From the IMG/VR virus record IMGVR_UViG_3300045581_000489, positions 1-29,175 of that record: DNA of 29,175 nt, one strand, 5' to 3'. The position numbers were made by a program, and so were the translations under genes. Below are positions 6,877 to 14,905 of this stretch, one piece after another. Every line of letters starts with the position of its first letter. Position 1 is the stretch's first letter. This DNA comes from a virus. The notes under the pieces are model-generated. The model did no database searches and had not been told where the DNA came from. It saw only the letters and a list, made by a program, of their open reading frames with translations.

Positions 6877-7119
6877 TCAACAATCTTCAGCTTCGGCCTT
6901 TTTAATCACGGCCGTTGTTCGTGATCCGGTGAGGAATCCTAACACAATGCTGATGTACTTAACGATGTTAGCCAGGTCATATCCTATAATATCTCCCAGG
7001 CCGTTCTCGGATGCATAGATCAGCGTACCCAAAACAAGCACAATTATAGCATAGATTTTTGGATTTCCGGCCTTGAATGCATCAACAATCTTTGCAATGT
7101 ACAATTCTAATAAGTTCAT
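6877..7119 (-). CDS. holin-like membrane protein, 80 aa
   Basis: The 80-residue protein has a short N-terminal amphipathic helix, a hydrophobic segment at about 22-37 (IYAIIVLVLGTLIYAS) and a second at about 50-65 (ANIVKYISIVLGFLTG). A charged C-terminus (KKAEAEDC) follows. Two membrane segments in a protein this small, encoded directly after the amidase and before the late terminator, fit a class II-type holin that would let the endolysin reach the cell wall. The gene lies 1 bp after the coiled-coil membrane protein gene. The assignment rests on topology and context rather than a family signature. Confidence 0.68.
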   Translation of the reverse strand: MNLLELYIAKIVDAFKAGNPKIYAIIVLVLGTLIYASENGLGDIIGYDLANIVKYISIVLGFLTGSRTTAVIKKAEAEDC

Positions 7120-7120
7120 A

Positions 7121-7348
7121 TTAATTTATTTTAGATTTAAGTTCAAAAAGTTCATCCATAAGATGCTTATACTTCTGCTCACATTCCGCATTGGCAGCCT
7201 TAACCTCATCGTATAATTCCTTATATTTTTGCGTCAGTATTTCAAATTGCGATTTATCCGCATCGGTTTTTGCCTTAAACAAATTAACTACCCAAGGCAT
7301 CAATGATCCACCCACAAACGCCATTACCGTCGTTTTCCAATCCTCCAT
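7121..7348 (-). CDS. membrane-anchored coiled-coil protein, possible spanin-like lysis protein
   Basis: One hydrophobic segment at about 8-25 (VMAFVGGSLMPWVVNLF) is followed by a continuous charged helix from about 30 to 75, with heptad-like spacing (ILTQKYKELYDEVKAA). An N-terminal anchor plus an extended coiled coil is the layout of inner-membrane spanins (Rz type). The gene lies between the endolysin and the holin-like gene. However, no partner outer-membrane lipoprotein gene is visible, and similar small proteins are also annotated as holins or holin regulators. Membrane lysis accessory is the safe call. Confidence 0.6.
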   Translation of the reverse strand: MEDWKTTVMAFVGGSLMPWVVNLFKAKTDADKSQFEILTQKYKELYDEVKAANAECEQKYKHLMDELFELKSKIN

Positions 7349-7351
7349 ATC

Positions 7352-7756
7352 TTACAAGTTTTTGTATTCAGTTTTTGCGTCAAACTGTGGGCAGGCCTTT
7401 GTCACGCCCGGAAAATCCCTATGCCCCTGGATTGTTGCCTGTGGATATTTGGTCTTTAATTCGGATAATTTCCAAATAAGTGACTCTCGTTGTTGCTTGG
7501 TCCTGTTATCGTTTATCTTGCCACCGATCCAGCAAACATGAATGCAATCTTTATTATAGCCTCGCACGCCATTGGTTATTAATGACTCATCTGCAATCTG
7601 TACTATCGTCCCATCGGCCTGGATCATGTAATGGTACCCAACATTTGACCAACCAAGATCATTGCGCCAATAGTTTTTTATTGATTCAATCGTTGTGGAT
7701 TGTGGAGTGGCCGTGCAATGCACCACTATGTATTTGATGGCTCTCATTTTTTCCAT
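7352..7756 (-). CDS. N-acetylmuramoyl-L-alanine amidase endolysin (amidase_2)
   Basis: The 134-residue protein is a compact T7-lysozyme-like amidase. It begins IKYIVVHCTAT (zinc ligand H13), continues with GWSNVGYHYMI (tyrosine Y41, H42), and ends with IQGHRDFPG (H112) and TKACPQFD (K120, C122). H13, H112 and C122 match the zinc site of the family, while Y41 and K120 match its catalytic tyrosine and lysine. It cuts the bond between muramic acid and the stem peptide. No signal peptide is present, so a holin is needed for release, consistent with the adjacent membrane proteins. A second Met at residue 4 is an alternative start. Confidence 0.93.
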   Translation of the reverse strand: MEKMRAIKYIVVHCTATPQSTTIESIKNYWRNDLGWSNVGYHYMIQADGTIVQIADESLITNGVRGYNKDCIHVCWIGGKINDNRTKQQRESLIWKLSELKTKYPQATIQGHRDFPGVTKACPQFDAKTEYKNL

Positions 7757-7992
7757 ATTTCTACAATCTTCACAATGAATTCATAACTTGCTACGGCCAG
7801 CCTGTAATAAGCTACGACATTAAACCAGCGCAGAGGAATCACCTTGCCATCCTTAATTACAATGGTACCAACAACACCCATGTAATTCCATAAAGCCACA
7901 ATTGTTTTTTCAATCTTACCCAGGTCAATCTTGTCACGAAAAACAATGTTGTCTATTGTGTCATTGTACTCTTTTTCAGTATACTGTGCCAT
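7744..7992 (-). CDS. unknown protein before the endolysin, 82 aa
   Basis: The 82-residue protein has a polar N-terminus (YTEKEYNDTIDNIVFRDKID). A more hydrophobic middle follows (VALWNYMGVVGTIVIKDG), then an aromatic C-terminal helix (AYYRLAVASYEFIVKIVEIW) that could be amphipathic or membrane-associated. It overlaps the metallophosphoesterase gene by 17 bp and the endolysin gene by 13 bp. A lysis-related or tail-associated role is possible from position only. Confidence 0.6.
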   Translation of the reverse strand: MAQYTEKEYNDTIDNIVFRDKIDLGKIEKTIVALWNYMGVVGTIVIKDGKVIPLRWFNVVAYYRLAVASYEFIVKIVEIWKK

Positions 7993-9010
7993 TGACTATA
8001 CGTTTATTTTCGACCTTATAATTACCATCTTCAAATATTTCCACTATCGCAAATCCATGATTCCACTTTGTGAACGCAAACGGACTATACTCCGGAGTCA
8101 TCTGACACAGGCACCCGGTGCTGAAACATCCGATCAATTCTCCACGCAGATTGGACTCAAAATGTTCTGCTGACTGGTGATGATGGCCACCGAGTGAGTC
8201 GCACTTGTACCGGAGAAACATCCCCCTGGCTGGATTGACCGGAGCGAAAACAGCACGGCCAGCCTCATGATTGTGAACCACTAACAGTTTGCCCATGTAA
8301 GTTTTTTGCCGGCCTGTTACAAATTGAATGCCCAATTCATTAAGCTTGAGCAATCGCTTGAGGCCCACCTCTTCGAACTCTTCAAGGATCGGAGCATTGC
8401 GCAGGATGTACACATCCATTCGCTCCTCATGGTTACCGACCTTGAACACAATTGGCACGCCCAGGATATCGTTAAGGATGCCAATGAAATCATGAAACAA
8501 AGCAATCTCTTCCCTTACGGTCATCATGCTACCGGACTTTGTGAAATTCGATGCCTGATAAAAATCCAATGTGTCACCGTTAAGGTACACACTATCCACC
8601 CCTTGCTGCTTGCCGTACATGATGGCAGCCATGAGTGCATCATAATCATGAAACGGAATATGGATGTCAGACAAGACCAGGGCCTTTTTATATGGAAAAA
8701 TATAATCCGGTTGCCCAATCTTGATTGAGTCAAGTTTGTACAATTTTTGTAAATCTTCGTATTGCAATTCAGTCGGTTTTTGTTGTATTGTTTTCCTATG
8801 CCTTTTAATACATGTTCTGGCACCATCATAATTACATCCAATCTGATCACTAATTATCTTGGCCATCGTTCTGGTCGGCAGGTTAGGGTATTTTTCGCAA
8901 TACTCAATGATCATTTGTTTTGCCGTCATCCTATCGTTGTGGTGTAGGTCCAGTAAGCGATGTTGTATGTCCAGATTGCTACAGTGTCGGGATATTTCAT
9001 GGCCTGTCAT
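7976..9010 (-). CDS. calcineurin-like metallophosphoesterase with N-terminal HTH
   Basis: All five metallophosphoesterase motifs are present in order: SDIH (D115, H117), NGDTLD (D146), GNHE (N193, H194), VVHNH (H246/H248) and GGHHH (H276, H278). Together they build the two-metal site that hydrolyses phosphoesters. The first 100 residues are a separate domain; PTRTMAKIISDQIG followed by YDGARTCIKRHRK looks like a helix-turn-helix that could bind nucleic acid. A DNA- or RNA-directed phosphodiesterase or phosphatase would fit, but the substrate is unknown. The gene lies at the end of the tail cassette and overlaps its neighbours by 14 and 17 bp. Confidence 0.88.
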   Translation of the reverse strand: MTGHEISRHCSNLDIQHRLLDLHHNDRMTAKQMIIEYCEKYPNLPTRTMAKIISDQIGCNYDGARTCIKRHRKTIQQKPTELQYEDLQKLYKLDSIKIGQPDYIFPYKKALVLSDIHIPFHDYDALMAAIMYGKQQGVDSVYLNGDTLDFYQASNFTKSGSMMTVREEIALFHDFIGILNDILGVPIVFKVGNHEERMDVYILRNAPILEEFEEVGLKRLLKLNELGIQFVTGRQKTYMGKLLVVHNHEAGRAVFAPVNPARGMFLRYKCDSLGGHHHQSAEHFESNLRGELIGCFSTGCLCQMTPEYSPFAFTKWNHGFAIVEIFEDGNYKVENKRIVNGTVY

Positions 9011-9590
9011 TAAAAATTAATAATGGACCCCATGCATCTACCAATGGTTGATGTGCCGGATCAATCACATTATAATAAACATGGATTTTGTTATCAATCC
9101 TTATGACTGGAAAACTATTAAAATTTAACCAGGCAAACATTTTCACACCGTTGGTATCAAACATCAATTCTTGTGGTGCAATTATTCTTTTTGCATAATA
9201 CGGATATTGCCAGTAATTACTTCCCAATTCGTTAAGTATAATGGCTAAATCTTCTGCTGACTTTTGCTCTGCTAAACCTTCTACATAATCAGGTATAGTG
9301 GGATGTACTACTCTATCTTTTGGAATATCTACTGTTTTAGTCTCCCCCGTGAATGGGTCTGTTATCTCCTCTGTTTTTGGATGGTTTACCCAATCGGATT
9401 CTTTTTTGTCTATATCTGACTCAATAATGTTAGTAACCATAGTGATATAATCATTCATCGCATCACCGCTCACTATTGGCGCATAGATCACCCAATTATA
9501 ATCATTGCCGTTGTAACTGATGTCTACTGCTACTAATTGACGATTTGTTTTTGTTGGTTGGTTTAAAAACCTTACATCATTGATTATCAT
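8997..9590 (-). CDS. unknown tail-cassette protein, 197 aa
   Basis: I do not recognise this protein. It begins with strand-like segments (VRFLNQPTKTNRQLVAVDIS, NWVIYAPIV), has an acidic and proline-rich middle (DPFTGETKTVDIPKD) and closes with short strands ending in WGPLLIFNDRP. There is no signal peptide, membrane segment or catalytic motif. It overlaps the glycosyltransferase gene and the phosphoesterase gene by 14 bp each, so it is made with them. A minor virion or fibre-assembly component is a reasonable guess from position. Confidence 0.62.
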   Translation of the reverse strand: MIINDVRFLNQPTKTNRQLVAVDISYNGNDYNWVIYAPIVSGDAMNDYITMVTNIIESDIDKKESDWVNHPKTEEITDPFTGETKTVDIPKDRVVHPTIPDYVEGLAEQKSAEDLAIILNELGSNYWQYPYYAKRIIAPQELMFDTNGVKMFAWLNFNSFPVIRIDNKIHVYYNVIDPAHQPLVDAWGPLLIFNDRP

Positions 9591-10395
9591 TTTCTGTATT
9601 TTTTACTTGTGGTAATCTGCTTGCCCATCTGTAATCTATATCCTTTTTGTCTTGCATTGTAAGCTCCCCTGTAATTGGAATATTTGTAAAGTAGTTCTCC
9701 AATTTTACTGACGGATGTGCCGTGTATTTTCCGATTGCTAAATCCATATGAAGACACTGTACGTCTGTATTGACAAGTAATTTATAACCCATTTTGCGCC
9801 ATCTATGCACAAAGAAATTATCTTCTCCTATGAATGGCAGACCTTCGATGTTATGACCTATACAAGTGAATGGCAGTTCAGGTTCTGCTTGTTGCATTTG
9901 TTTTAGTAACTCAATCGGAATTAAGGCTGCATCCAATCCTGTCTGCCATGCTTCGTACACTTGCCCTGGGTCTACATTTGCAGGTGTTATATATCCATTA
10001 TTGTTTACCATAATCATAGCACTTGATAGCTTGATGTAGTAAACACCTACTACCATTGAATCAGGATTTTTCTCCGCTGTTTCGTGCAAGATTCTAAACC
10101 CATCGTAAGGTAGTACTGTATCTTCCCCAACAAATAACATATACTTTGCTCCTGATTCTATTGCTTGCTCTATAAGATAGTTTCGTGCTAAATCTACCGC
10201 TTGACCTCCGATGTTTACAAAACCGTGACTGAATCCGCACAGGTCAATGTGCAGTCCCTCATATCCTTCAAGATTTTGCGCTGCTGTTTCTATTAAGTCT
10301 CTCCTTGGTTGTGCAATGACAACATATGGCTTAATAGGCTTTGCCTCTTCAGCTATGTCGTGCATTGTTTGCATTATTTTTTCTCTGCTGTACAT
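9577..10395 (-). CDS. GT-A fold glycosyltransferase-like protein
   Basis: The 272-residue protein follows a GT-A glycosyltransferase plan. A Rossmann-like start has YVVIAQP, and a helix ARNYLIEQAI precedes the strand YMLFVGEDTVLPYDGF. There GED (E91-D92) occupies the place of the metal-binding DxD. PFIGEDNFFVHRWRKMGYKL (about 187-206), with a second ED pair, resembles the acceptor-side motif of phage and capsule transferases, ending in VQCLHMD (H216). It should transfer a sugar from a nucleotide donor. Its position immediately after two repeat adhesin genes suggests it modifies virion proteins or host surface glycans; the acceptor is not visible. The start overlaps the propeller gene stop by 1 bp. 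Confidence 0.78.
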   Translation of the reverse strand: MYSREKIMQTMHDIAEEAKPIKPYVVIAQPRRDLIETAAQNLEGYEGLHIDLCGFSHGFVNIGGQAVDLARNYLIEQAIESGAKYMLFVGEDTVLPYDGFRILHETAEKNPDSMVVGVYYIKLSSAMIMVNNNGYITPANVDPGQVYEAWQTGLDAALIPIELLKQMQQAEPELPFTCIGHNIEGLPFIGEDNFFVHRWRKMGYKLLVNTDVQCLHMDLAIGKYTAHPSVKLENYFTNIPITGELTMQDKKDIDYRWASRLPQVKNTENDNQ

Positions 10396-11537
10396 TAAAA
10401 TTTGTTAAAAAAAGGTGATTGGCAAATGGATTGATTAAATGGAATGCCTGGTAAAAGTATTAAATTTTGGCCTCTTGTTGCTGAAAAATTTATCATTGCT
10501 ATCGTGCCATCTCTATTAAGTACACCACCGCTGTAAGCATTTGCAATTGTATGTATTAATGAATATGTACTTACCACGCCTGACCTACTAATTTTCTGAC
10601 CTACTGCTGCTGAATGTGGAATAAAATATAAATCACCATCTGGACCAAGTACGCCACCTGAATACGCTGCTGTGGTTGTATATACCAATGAATAAGTACT
10701 TACCGTACCTGTCTTGCTTATTTTCTGACCTACCGCTGCGGAATATGGTACAAAATGCGCACTACCTTCAGCGTCCAGAACAGCACCTTGGTATGCATTG
10801 GTTGTAGTATAAGTTAATGAATACGTGCTTACCGTTCCTGTTGAGTTTAGTTTCTGACCTACTGCTGCGTTGTAATTAGCAAAGTTAATGTCACCATTTG
10901 GCATTAATACACCGCCCCAATATGCGTTAGCTGTTGTATATGTAAGTGAATAGGTGCTTACTGTTTTTGCGCTGTTTATTTTTTGCCCTACAATTGCGGA
11001 GTGGGGAATGAAATGAACATCGCCATTAACTGCCAACACACCACCAGCATAGGCGTTTGCTGTTGTATAAGTTAATGAGAATGTGCTGACAACATTTGAT
11101 AAATTAATCCTCTGACCTCTGTCTGCTGAATGCGGAATGTACTCCACATCTCCTGCGACATTTAAGACACCCCCAGCATAGGCATTAGCAACAGTATATA
11201 GCAATGAAAATGTAGTAACAACACCTGACATTGATTGCCTTGTGCCTACAGTTCCGCTATGGTTAATGTATATAATATCGCCATTAGAATTAAGCACCCC
11301 ACCAACATAAGCCGATGCTGCTGTGTGCGTTAATGAATACGTGCTAACTATTGCATTTTGAAATACATCGCCACCATTAAATGACTTACGCAGTAATATT
11401 TCATAATTCTTCCACGCCACCAAATCCGTACCTACACTACTGGTGTCGTTCTTTGGTAGTGTCCCTGGTCCTGCGTCTATTCCGCTAACGTATCTTAATT
11501 TATCAGGCATTAGAATTTGTTTAAGTAAGGTGAACAA
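10395..11537 (-). CDS. seven-repeat beta-propeller-like tail protein, copy 2
   Basis: The 380-residue protein contains seven tandem units of about 43 residues (63-364). Their consensus is TVSTYSLxYTxANAYxGGVL followed by NGDxxFIPHSAxVGQKI. Short strands rich in GGVL and NGD, a regular period and exactly seven units point to a seven-bladed propeller. The N-terminal 62 residues share TDLVAWKNYEILLRKS with the upstream paralogue's TDLTSWEKFQVMLERG, and both end in SP-(F/Y)-x-NKF, so this is a whole-gene duplication. Units here are more diverged than in the paralogue; unit 1 and unit 7 lose parts of the consensus. The probable role is receptor or glycan binding on the tail. The 5' end overlaps the paralogue by 28 bp. 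Confidence 0.8.
   Translation of the reverse strand: MFTLLKQILMPDKLRYVSGIDAGPGTLPKNDTSSVGTDLVAWKNYEILLRKSFNGGDVFQNAIVSTYSLTHTAASAYVGGVLNSNGDIIYINHSGTVGTRQSMSGVVTTFSLLYTVANAYAGGVLNVAGDVEYIPHSADRGQRINLSNVVSTFSLTYTTANAYAGGVLAVNGDVHFIPHSAIVGQKINSAKTVSTYSLTYTTANAYWGGVLMPNGDINFANYNAAVGQKLNSTGTVSTYSLTYTTTNAYQGAVLDAEGSAHFVPYSAAVGQKISKTGTVSTYSLVYTTTAAYSGGVLGPDGDLYFIPHSAAVGQKISRSGVVSTYSLIHTIANAYSGGVLNRDGTIAMINFSATRGQNLILLPGIPFNQSICQSPFFNKF
10446..11351 (-). repeat. seven tandem ~129-bp coding repeats, copy 2
   Basis: Seven in-frame units of about 129 bp lie inside the propeller gene. The region is 906 bp, the same length as the repeat block in the paralogue. Conserved parts encode GGVL and GQKI; the segment between YT and GGVL varies most. 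Such repeats can expand, contract or recombine with the neighbouring block. Confidence 0.85.
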
Positions 11538-12628
11538 CAGACTCCTAACGAGAATGGTTGTGTTGATTGTGTGGAGATTTTTTGACCTACTGCTGCAGAA
11601 TTTTGTACAAAATAAATTTCACCGTTAGGCGCAAGCACACCACCAGAATTTGCAGCACTAACTGTATATGCCAAAGAATAGGTACTAACCACGCCAGAAG
11701 CAGAGATTTTTTGCCCTACCGCTGCACTATAAGGCACAAAATGTATATCTCCATTTGGCGATAATACACCGCCAATGTAACCTACAGATATTGTATAAGC
11801 CAATGAATAAGTACTAACCACACCATTTACATCAATCTTTTGACCAATTGTACCAATTAATGGTATAAAATGTATATCACCATTCGGTGCCAAAGCGCCG
11901 CCTACATAAGCATTACTGGTTGTATATACAAGGCTGTAAGTACTCACAACACCAGAAGCAGAGATTTTTTGCCCCCTGTTTGCATTTCTTGGGACAAAAT
12001 GAATATCCCCATTAGGAGCGAGAACGCCACCGTGATAGGCACCATCAGCTGTGTATACTAATGAATATGTACTCACTACACCAGCAGCAGAGATTTTTTG
12101 ACCACGATTTGCTCGATAAGGCACAAAATGCACATCACCGTTAGGTGCGAGAACGCCACCAGTATAAGCTCCAAATTGATTAGTATATACAAGGCTATAA
12201 GTGCTTACAACGCCATTGATGTCAATTTTTTGTCCCCTGTTTGCTGCATCAGGCACAAAGTGTATGTCCCCTTTGGGTGAAAGTACTCCTCCATTATAAG
12301 CACTTGATATTGTGTACAAAAGTGAATAGGTGCTAACTACACCAGCAGATGAAATCTTTTGTCCCCTGTTTGCATTAGCTGGAACAAAATGTATATCCCC
12401 ATTAGGTGCTAAAACACCACCTGCATATATTCCAGAACCTGTATAAACCAAACTGTAAGTACTTACAACCACCCTATCCGACAGATTACCTGCAATAGTG
12501 CCACGCTCAAGCATCACCTGAAATTTCTCCCACGATGTTAGGTCGGTACCTATAGTGCTATTATCACCTGTAGGTACTGCGCCATAATCCGCTAATCGTC
12601 CGAATACGTGTCTGCTTACGTCAGGCAT
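11510..12628 (-). CDS. seven-repeat beta-propeller-like tail protein, copy 1
   Basis: Residues 54-355 of 372 are seven units of about 43 residues with the consensus VVSTYSLVYTxxxAYxGGVL then APNGDIHFVPxxANRGQKIS. The first four units carry ANRGQ, and the last two carry AAVGQ as in the paralogue. Unit 3 has one extra residue. The GGVLAPNGD-type repeat is one I associate with propeller domains in phage and bacterial surface proteins. No signal peptide or enzyme motif is present. The N-terminal 53 residues probably attach the propeller to the tail. It follows two small fibre genes with a 1-bp gap, and the paralogue follows it. Adhesion to host surface polymers is the inferred role. Confidence 0.8.
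   Translation of the reverse strand: MPDVSRHVFGRLADYGAVPTGDNSTIGTDLTSWEKFQVMLERGTIAGNLSDRVVVSTYSLVYTGSGIYAGGVLAPNGDIHFVPANANRGQKISSAGVVSTYSLLYTISSAYNGGVLSPKGDIHFVPDAANRGQKIDINGVVSTYSLVYTNQFGAYTGGVLAPNGDVHFVPYRANRGQKISAAGVVSTYSLVYTADGAYHGGVLAPNGDIHFVPRNANRGQKISASGVVSTYSLVYTTSNAYVGGALAPNGDIHFIPLIGTIGQKIDVNGVVSTYSLAYTISVGYIGGVLSPNGDIHFVPYSAAVGQKISASGVVSTYSLAYTVSAANSGGVLAPNGEIYFVQNSAAVGQKISTQSTQPFSLGVCCSPYLNKF
11564..12469 (-). repeat. seven tandem ~129-bp coding repeats, copy 1
   Basis: This 906-bp block of seven in-frame units encodes the propeller blades. Units are more alike here than in the neighbouring paralogue, with near-invariant segments for VVSTYSL and NGDIHF. That suggests recent homogenisation or younger amplification. 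Confidence 0.85.
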
Positions 12629-12629
12629 A

Positions 12630-13118
12630 TTAATCTGTTGTTATCCAAGTTCCGTTAGCGAATCTTATTACCCATTGGGTAGCTGTAGTTAACATTAATG
12701 ATATTACAGCGTCCCCTTCGTCAGCACAATAGATTGTATCACCTGCTCCGCTATCTTCAATCAAATCACTATCGGCAGCATCAATCGTTACACGACCAGC
12801 ACCCAATTTAACTATCGTGTAATTATAACCAATGTGTGATGAATCTACAGATGGGAGATTGAATGTCTGCGCAGAAGCGGAATCACAAGTGAACACCTTG
12901 CCATTATCTGTAGTCAGGATTGTGTACCCTGTGTTTTTAGCTTCAACAGTTAGCGTGCTACTTCCCGATGCAGTCAGATCATACTCCGTTCCGGCCGATG
13001 ACTTACTGTATGCTTTGCCGTCCGTCTTGGCGTAAAAGCGATGGAATCCCGAAGCAGGAGATGCCGGAGCAGATGAAAGCTCCGGCAGATCTATTGGTGT
13101 TAACGATTTGTCAGCCAT
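12630..13118 (-). CDS. small tail fibre tip-like protein, 162 aa
   Basis: The first 50 residues (LPELSSAPASPASGFHRFYA, then KSSAGTEYDLTASG) resemble N-terminal attachment segments of Bacteroidota phage fibres. The rest is a strand-rich domain starting TVEAKNTGYTILTTDNGKVF and ending WVIRFANGTWITTD. That pattern (trend to valine and isoleucine strands, terminal W-x-x-x-(N/D)G-x-W) is common in fibre head domains. No catalytic residues stand out. It lies 2 bp from the next fibre gene and 1 bp from the propeller gene, so the group is co-translated. Confidence 0.68.
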   Translation of the reverse strand: MADKSLTPIDLPELSSAPASPASGFHRFYAKTDGKAYSKSSAGTEYDLTASGSSTLTVEAKNTGYTILTTDNGKVFTCDSASAQTFNLPSVDSSHIGYNYTIVKLGAGRVTIDAADSDLIEDSGAGDTIYCADEGDAVISLMLTTATQWVIRFANGTWITTD

Positions 13119-13120
13119 TT

Positions 13121-13867
13121 TTAGAATCCTATAACTGTTACGCTCACTCCTGTAAGTGCAACAGATGATGTAATTGTAAGATTGTTTTGATCCGTTGAGT
13201 CAACGTCTACACTGATGGAGCTATGGCCTGAATCCATTACATTAATTGTAAATGCATTTCGGTTCTGTAGTCCAAGATTGTGAGCAACGGTAAAGGCAAC
13301 ATTGGCTGTTAATGAAATTGAAGATGCAAAGTAAACCTTGGCAGCCTTGTAATCTGTAAGTTTTCCGGCCAATTTCAAAGGTGTTACCGCTCTTGCGTCA
13401 TCTGTACCTGTGTTTGTTTCCGCACTTGTTGCCAATTCAACAACACCTTTAACGGCTTCTGTCGCATCGATTGTATTCCCTTGGATAAATTTCCATGCCG
13501 TTCCATCGTACACAACGGAATCGCCTGCTTCCACTACAGTAGTGCCTTCCCATGTGTTGGATCCTGCGGAATTGAAAACGTAGAAATCCCCTGTTGCTGG
13601 TGCGCCTGGTTCAGATGCGTTGTGTGCTACAACACCCTTAAATACCATGGCCCCTGATACGGCAGATGTTACTGCGTCCCATGCTGCACCATCCCAAATG
13701 TATAGGCCTTGAAGATCAGTGTCATACACTGTTAACCCCTTATGCGCTGTGTTAAGTGTACCGCCTAATGTTGTTCTGTTAGCTGTCGTAATGTTGTGAA
13801 TCCTAAAATTTAGGACCTCACTAACTTTTACGAGGTCTAAATCGTGATAATACAGTTTAGTTGCCAT
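13121..13867 (-). CDS. tail fibre protein, 248 aa
   Basis: This fibre-like protein starts with a segment containing LTVYDTDLQGLYIWDGAAWD, a phrase frequent in tail proteins. It then has a strand-rich middle (GDFYVFNSAGSNTWEGTT) and the segment VKGVVELATSAETNTGTDDA, a phage fibre repeat unit. A C-terminal beta domain (VYFASSISLTANVAFTVAHN) follows. It is likely a short trimeric fibre or an adaptor carrying other fibres. It is packed 2-3 bp from neighbouring fibre genes. Confidence 0.75.
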   Translation of the reverse strand: MATKLYYHDLDLVKVSEVLNFRIHNITTANRTTLGGTLNTAHKGLTVYDTDLQGLYIWDGAAWDAVTSAVSGAMVFKGVVAHNASEPGAPATGDFYVFNSAGSNTWEGTTVVEAGDSVVYDGTAWKFIQGNTIDATEAVKGVVELATSAETNTGTDDARAVTPLKLAGKLTDYKAAKVYFASSISLTANVAFTVAHNLGLQNRNAFTINVMDSGHSSISVDVDSTDQNNLTITSSVALTGVSVTVIGF

Positions 13868-13870
13868 TTT

Positions 13871-14905
13871 TTATGTTATTTTTAATACGTGATCTAATAA
13901 GTTAACATTGGATTGGATGTACACCTTATCACTGATTGTTGTCACTACGCTGACCTCTTCCCCGGTTGGTTTATAAACTCGTATGCTGTTTGGTTGGAAT
14001 TTAATCGTTGCAAAAGTCACATTAAAAGACGTGCCGGATGTGAATGTCTGTTGGTATCGTCTCGGCTTATTTTTCCAAAATTGGGATGATGACTCATAAC
14101 TTAACAAGTCCTCATCTGCAATGTTGCTAACAGATACATTATGTAGCTCTTCAATCTCGTAGCCATTATCGATCTTCACATAGATCGAGCCTGCACCACC
14201 ACTACCACCATTGACAACAAAACCCAGGATGACAAGATGGGCCGGATCGGTAGGTTGTGTTGTTGTGTACTCCCCTGCTGTCGTTGATAGGTACACCGTT
14301 GCGCCATCCGTCATACCTGATGTGCTTACATTTGTAAGCATACCGGCAATCATTACGAATCCTTCCGCACCGTTGGCGATGGACTCGGCAGTAAAACCTA
14401 TTGTGTCCTTTGACAATGCCTCATTGTCTGCGTCTGCAAGTATGATTGTAGGCCTCTGACCTTGTGATCCTGCAATAGCTACCACCTTGCCTTTGGCAAT
14501 CGGTGCGCCTGTGTTGTTATACACTCTAACGTGTTGGGTCTCACCTACCCGACTGATTACATTGCCACCCTTCAGCACAAGGCCAAGCGTGCCATCCGCA
14601 TCGATGTAGTACATTGATCCCGCTGCCGTAGGTGTGTTTGTTGGAGTCTGATCGAATTCAATGTTCCCGGTCAGCAAACCATATTCCCCCAAGTTAACAT
14701 CTTGCGTTGCTCCAGTGTATGGCACCTTCGCATTGAGTGCATTCTGTAGGTCGGTCTGCGTTGACAATGTCCCGGTAATGTTACCCCATGTCACACCAAG
14801 TCCATCGCCAGGATCACCCTTTGGCCCACGTGCGCCAGACAAAACAATCTGTAATGTGCTTCGTGTTGTTGCGTCAATTACATTGCCTTCAATGGTTATT
14901 TTCAT
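13871..14905 (-). CDS. collagen-tipped tail fibre protein, 344 aa
   Basis: After a short strand-rich start (MKITIEGNVIDATTRSTLQI) comes a miniature collagen-like stretch, GARGPKGDPGDG at about 24-35, which may nucleate trimer formation. Next is NAKVPYTGATQDVNLGEYGL, a signature of Bacteroidota phage fibres, then a beta-rich domain with HVRVYNNTGAPIAKGKVV and repeated GG loops. The C-terminal 70 residues (RRYQQTFTSGTSFNVTF onward) form another beta domain. It probably forms a trimeric fibre at the tail tip. The gene overlaps the BppU-like gene by 1 bp. Confidence 0.78.
   Translation of the reverse strand: MKITIEGNVIDATTRSTLQIVLSGARGPKGDPGDGLGVTWGNITGTLSTQTDLQNALNAKVPYTGATQDVNLGEYGLLTGNIEFDQTPTNTPTAAGSMYYIDADGTLGLVLKGGNVISRVGETQHVRVYNNTGAPIAKGKVVAIAGSQGQRPTIILADADNEALSKDTIGFTAESIANGAEGFVMIAGMLTNVSTSGMTDGATVYLSTTAGEYTTTQPTDPAHLVILGFVVNGGSGGAGSIYVKIDNGYEIEELHNVSVSNIADEDLLSYESSSQFWKNKPRRYQQTFTSGTSFNVTFATIKFQPNSIRVYKPTGEEVSVVTTISDKVYIQSNVNLLDHVLKIT

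Noticed and set aside
10446-12469. Regular ~129-bp repeats considered as a CRISPR-like or non-coding array
   Set aside because: The repeats are in frame, encode a consistent 43-residue unit and lack the short repeat-spacer pattern of CRISPR.
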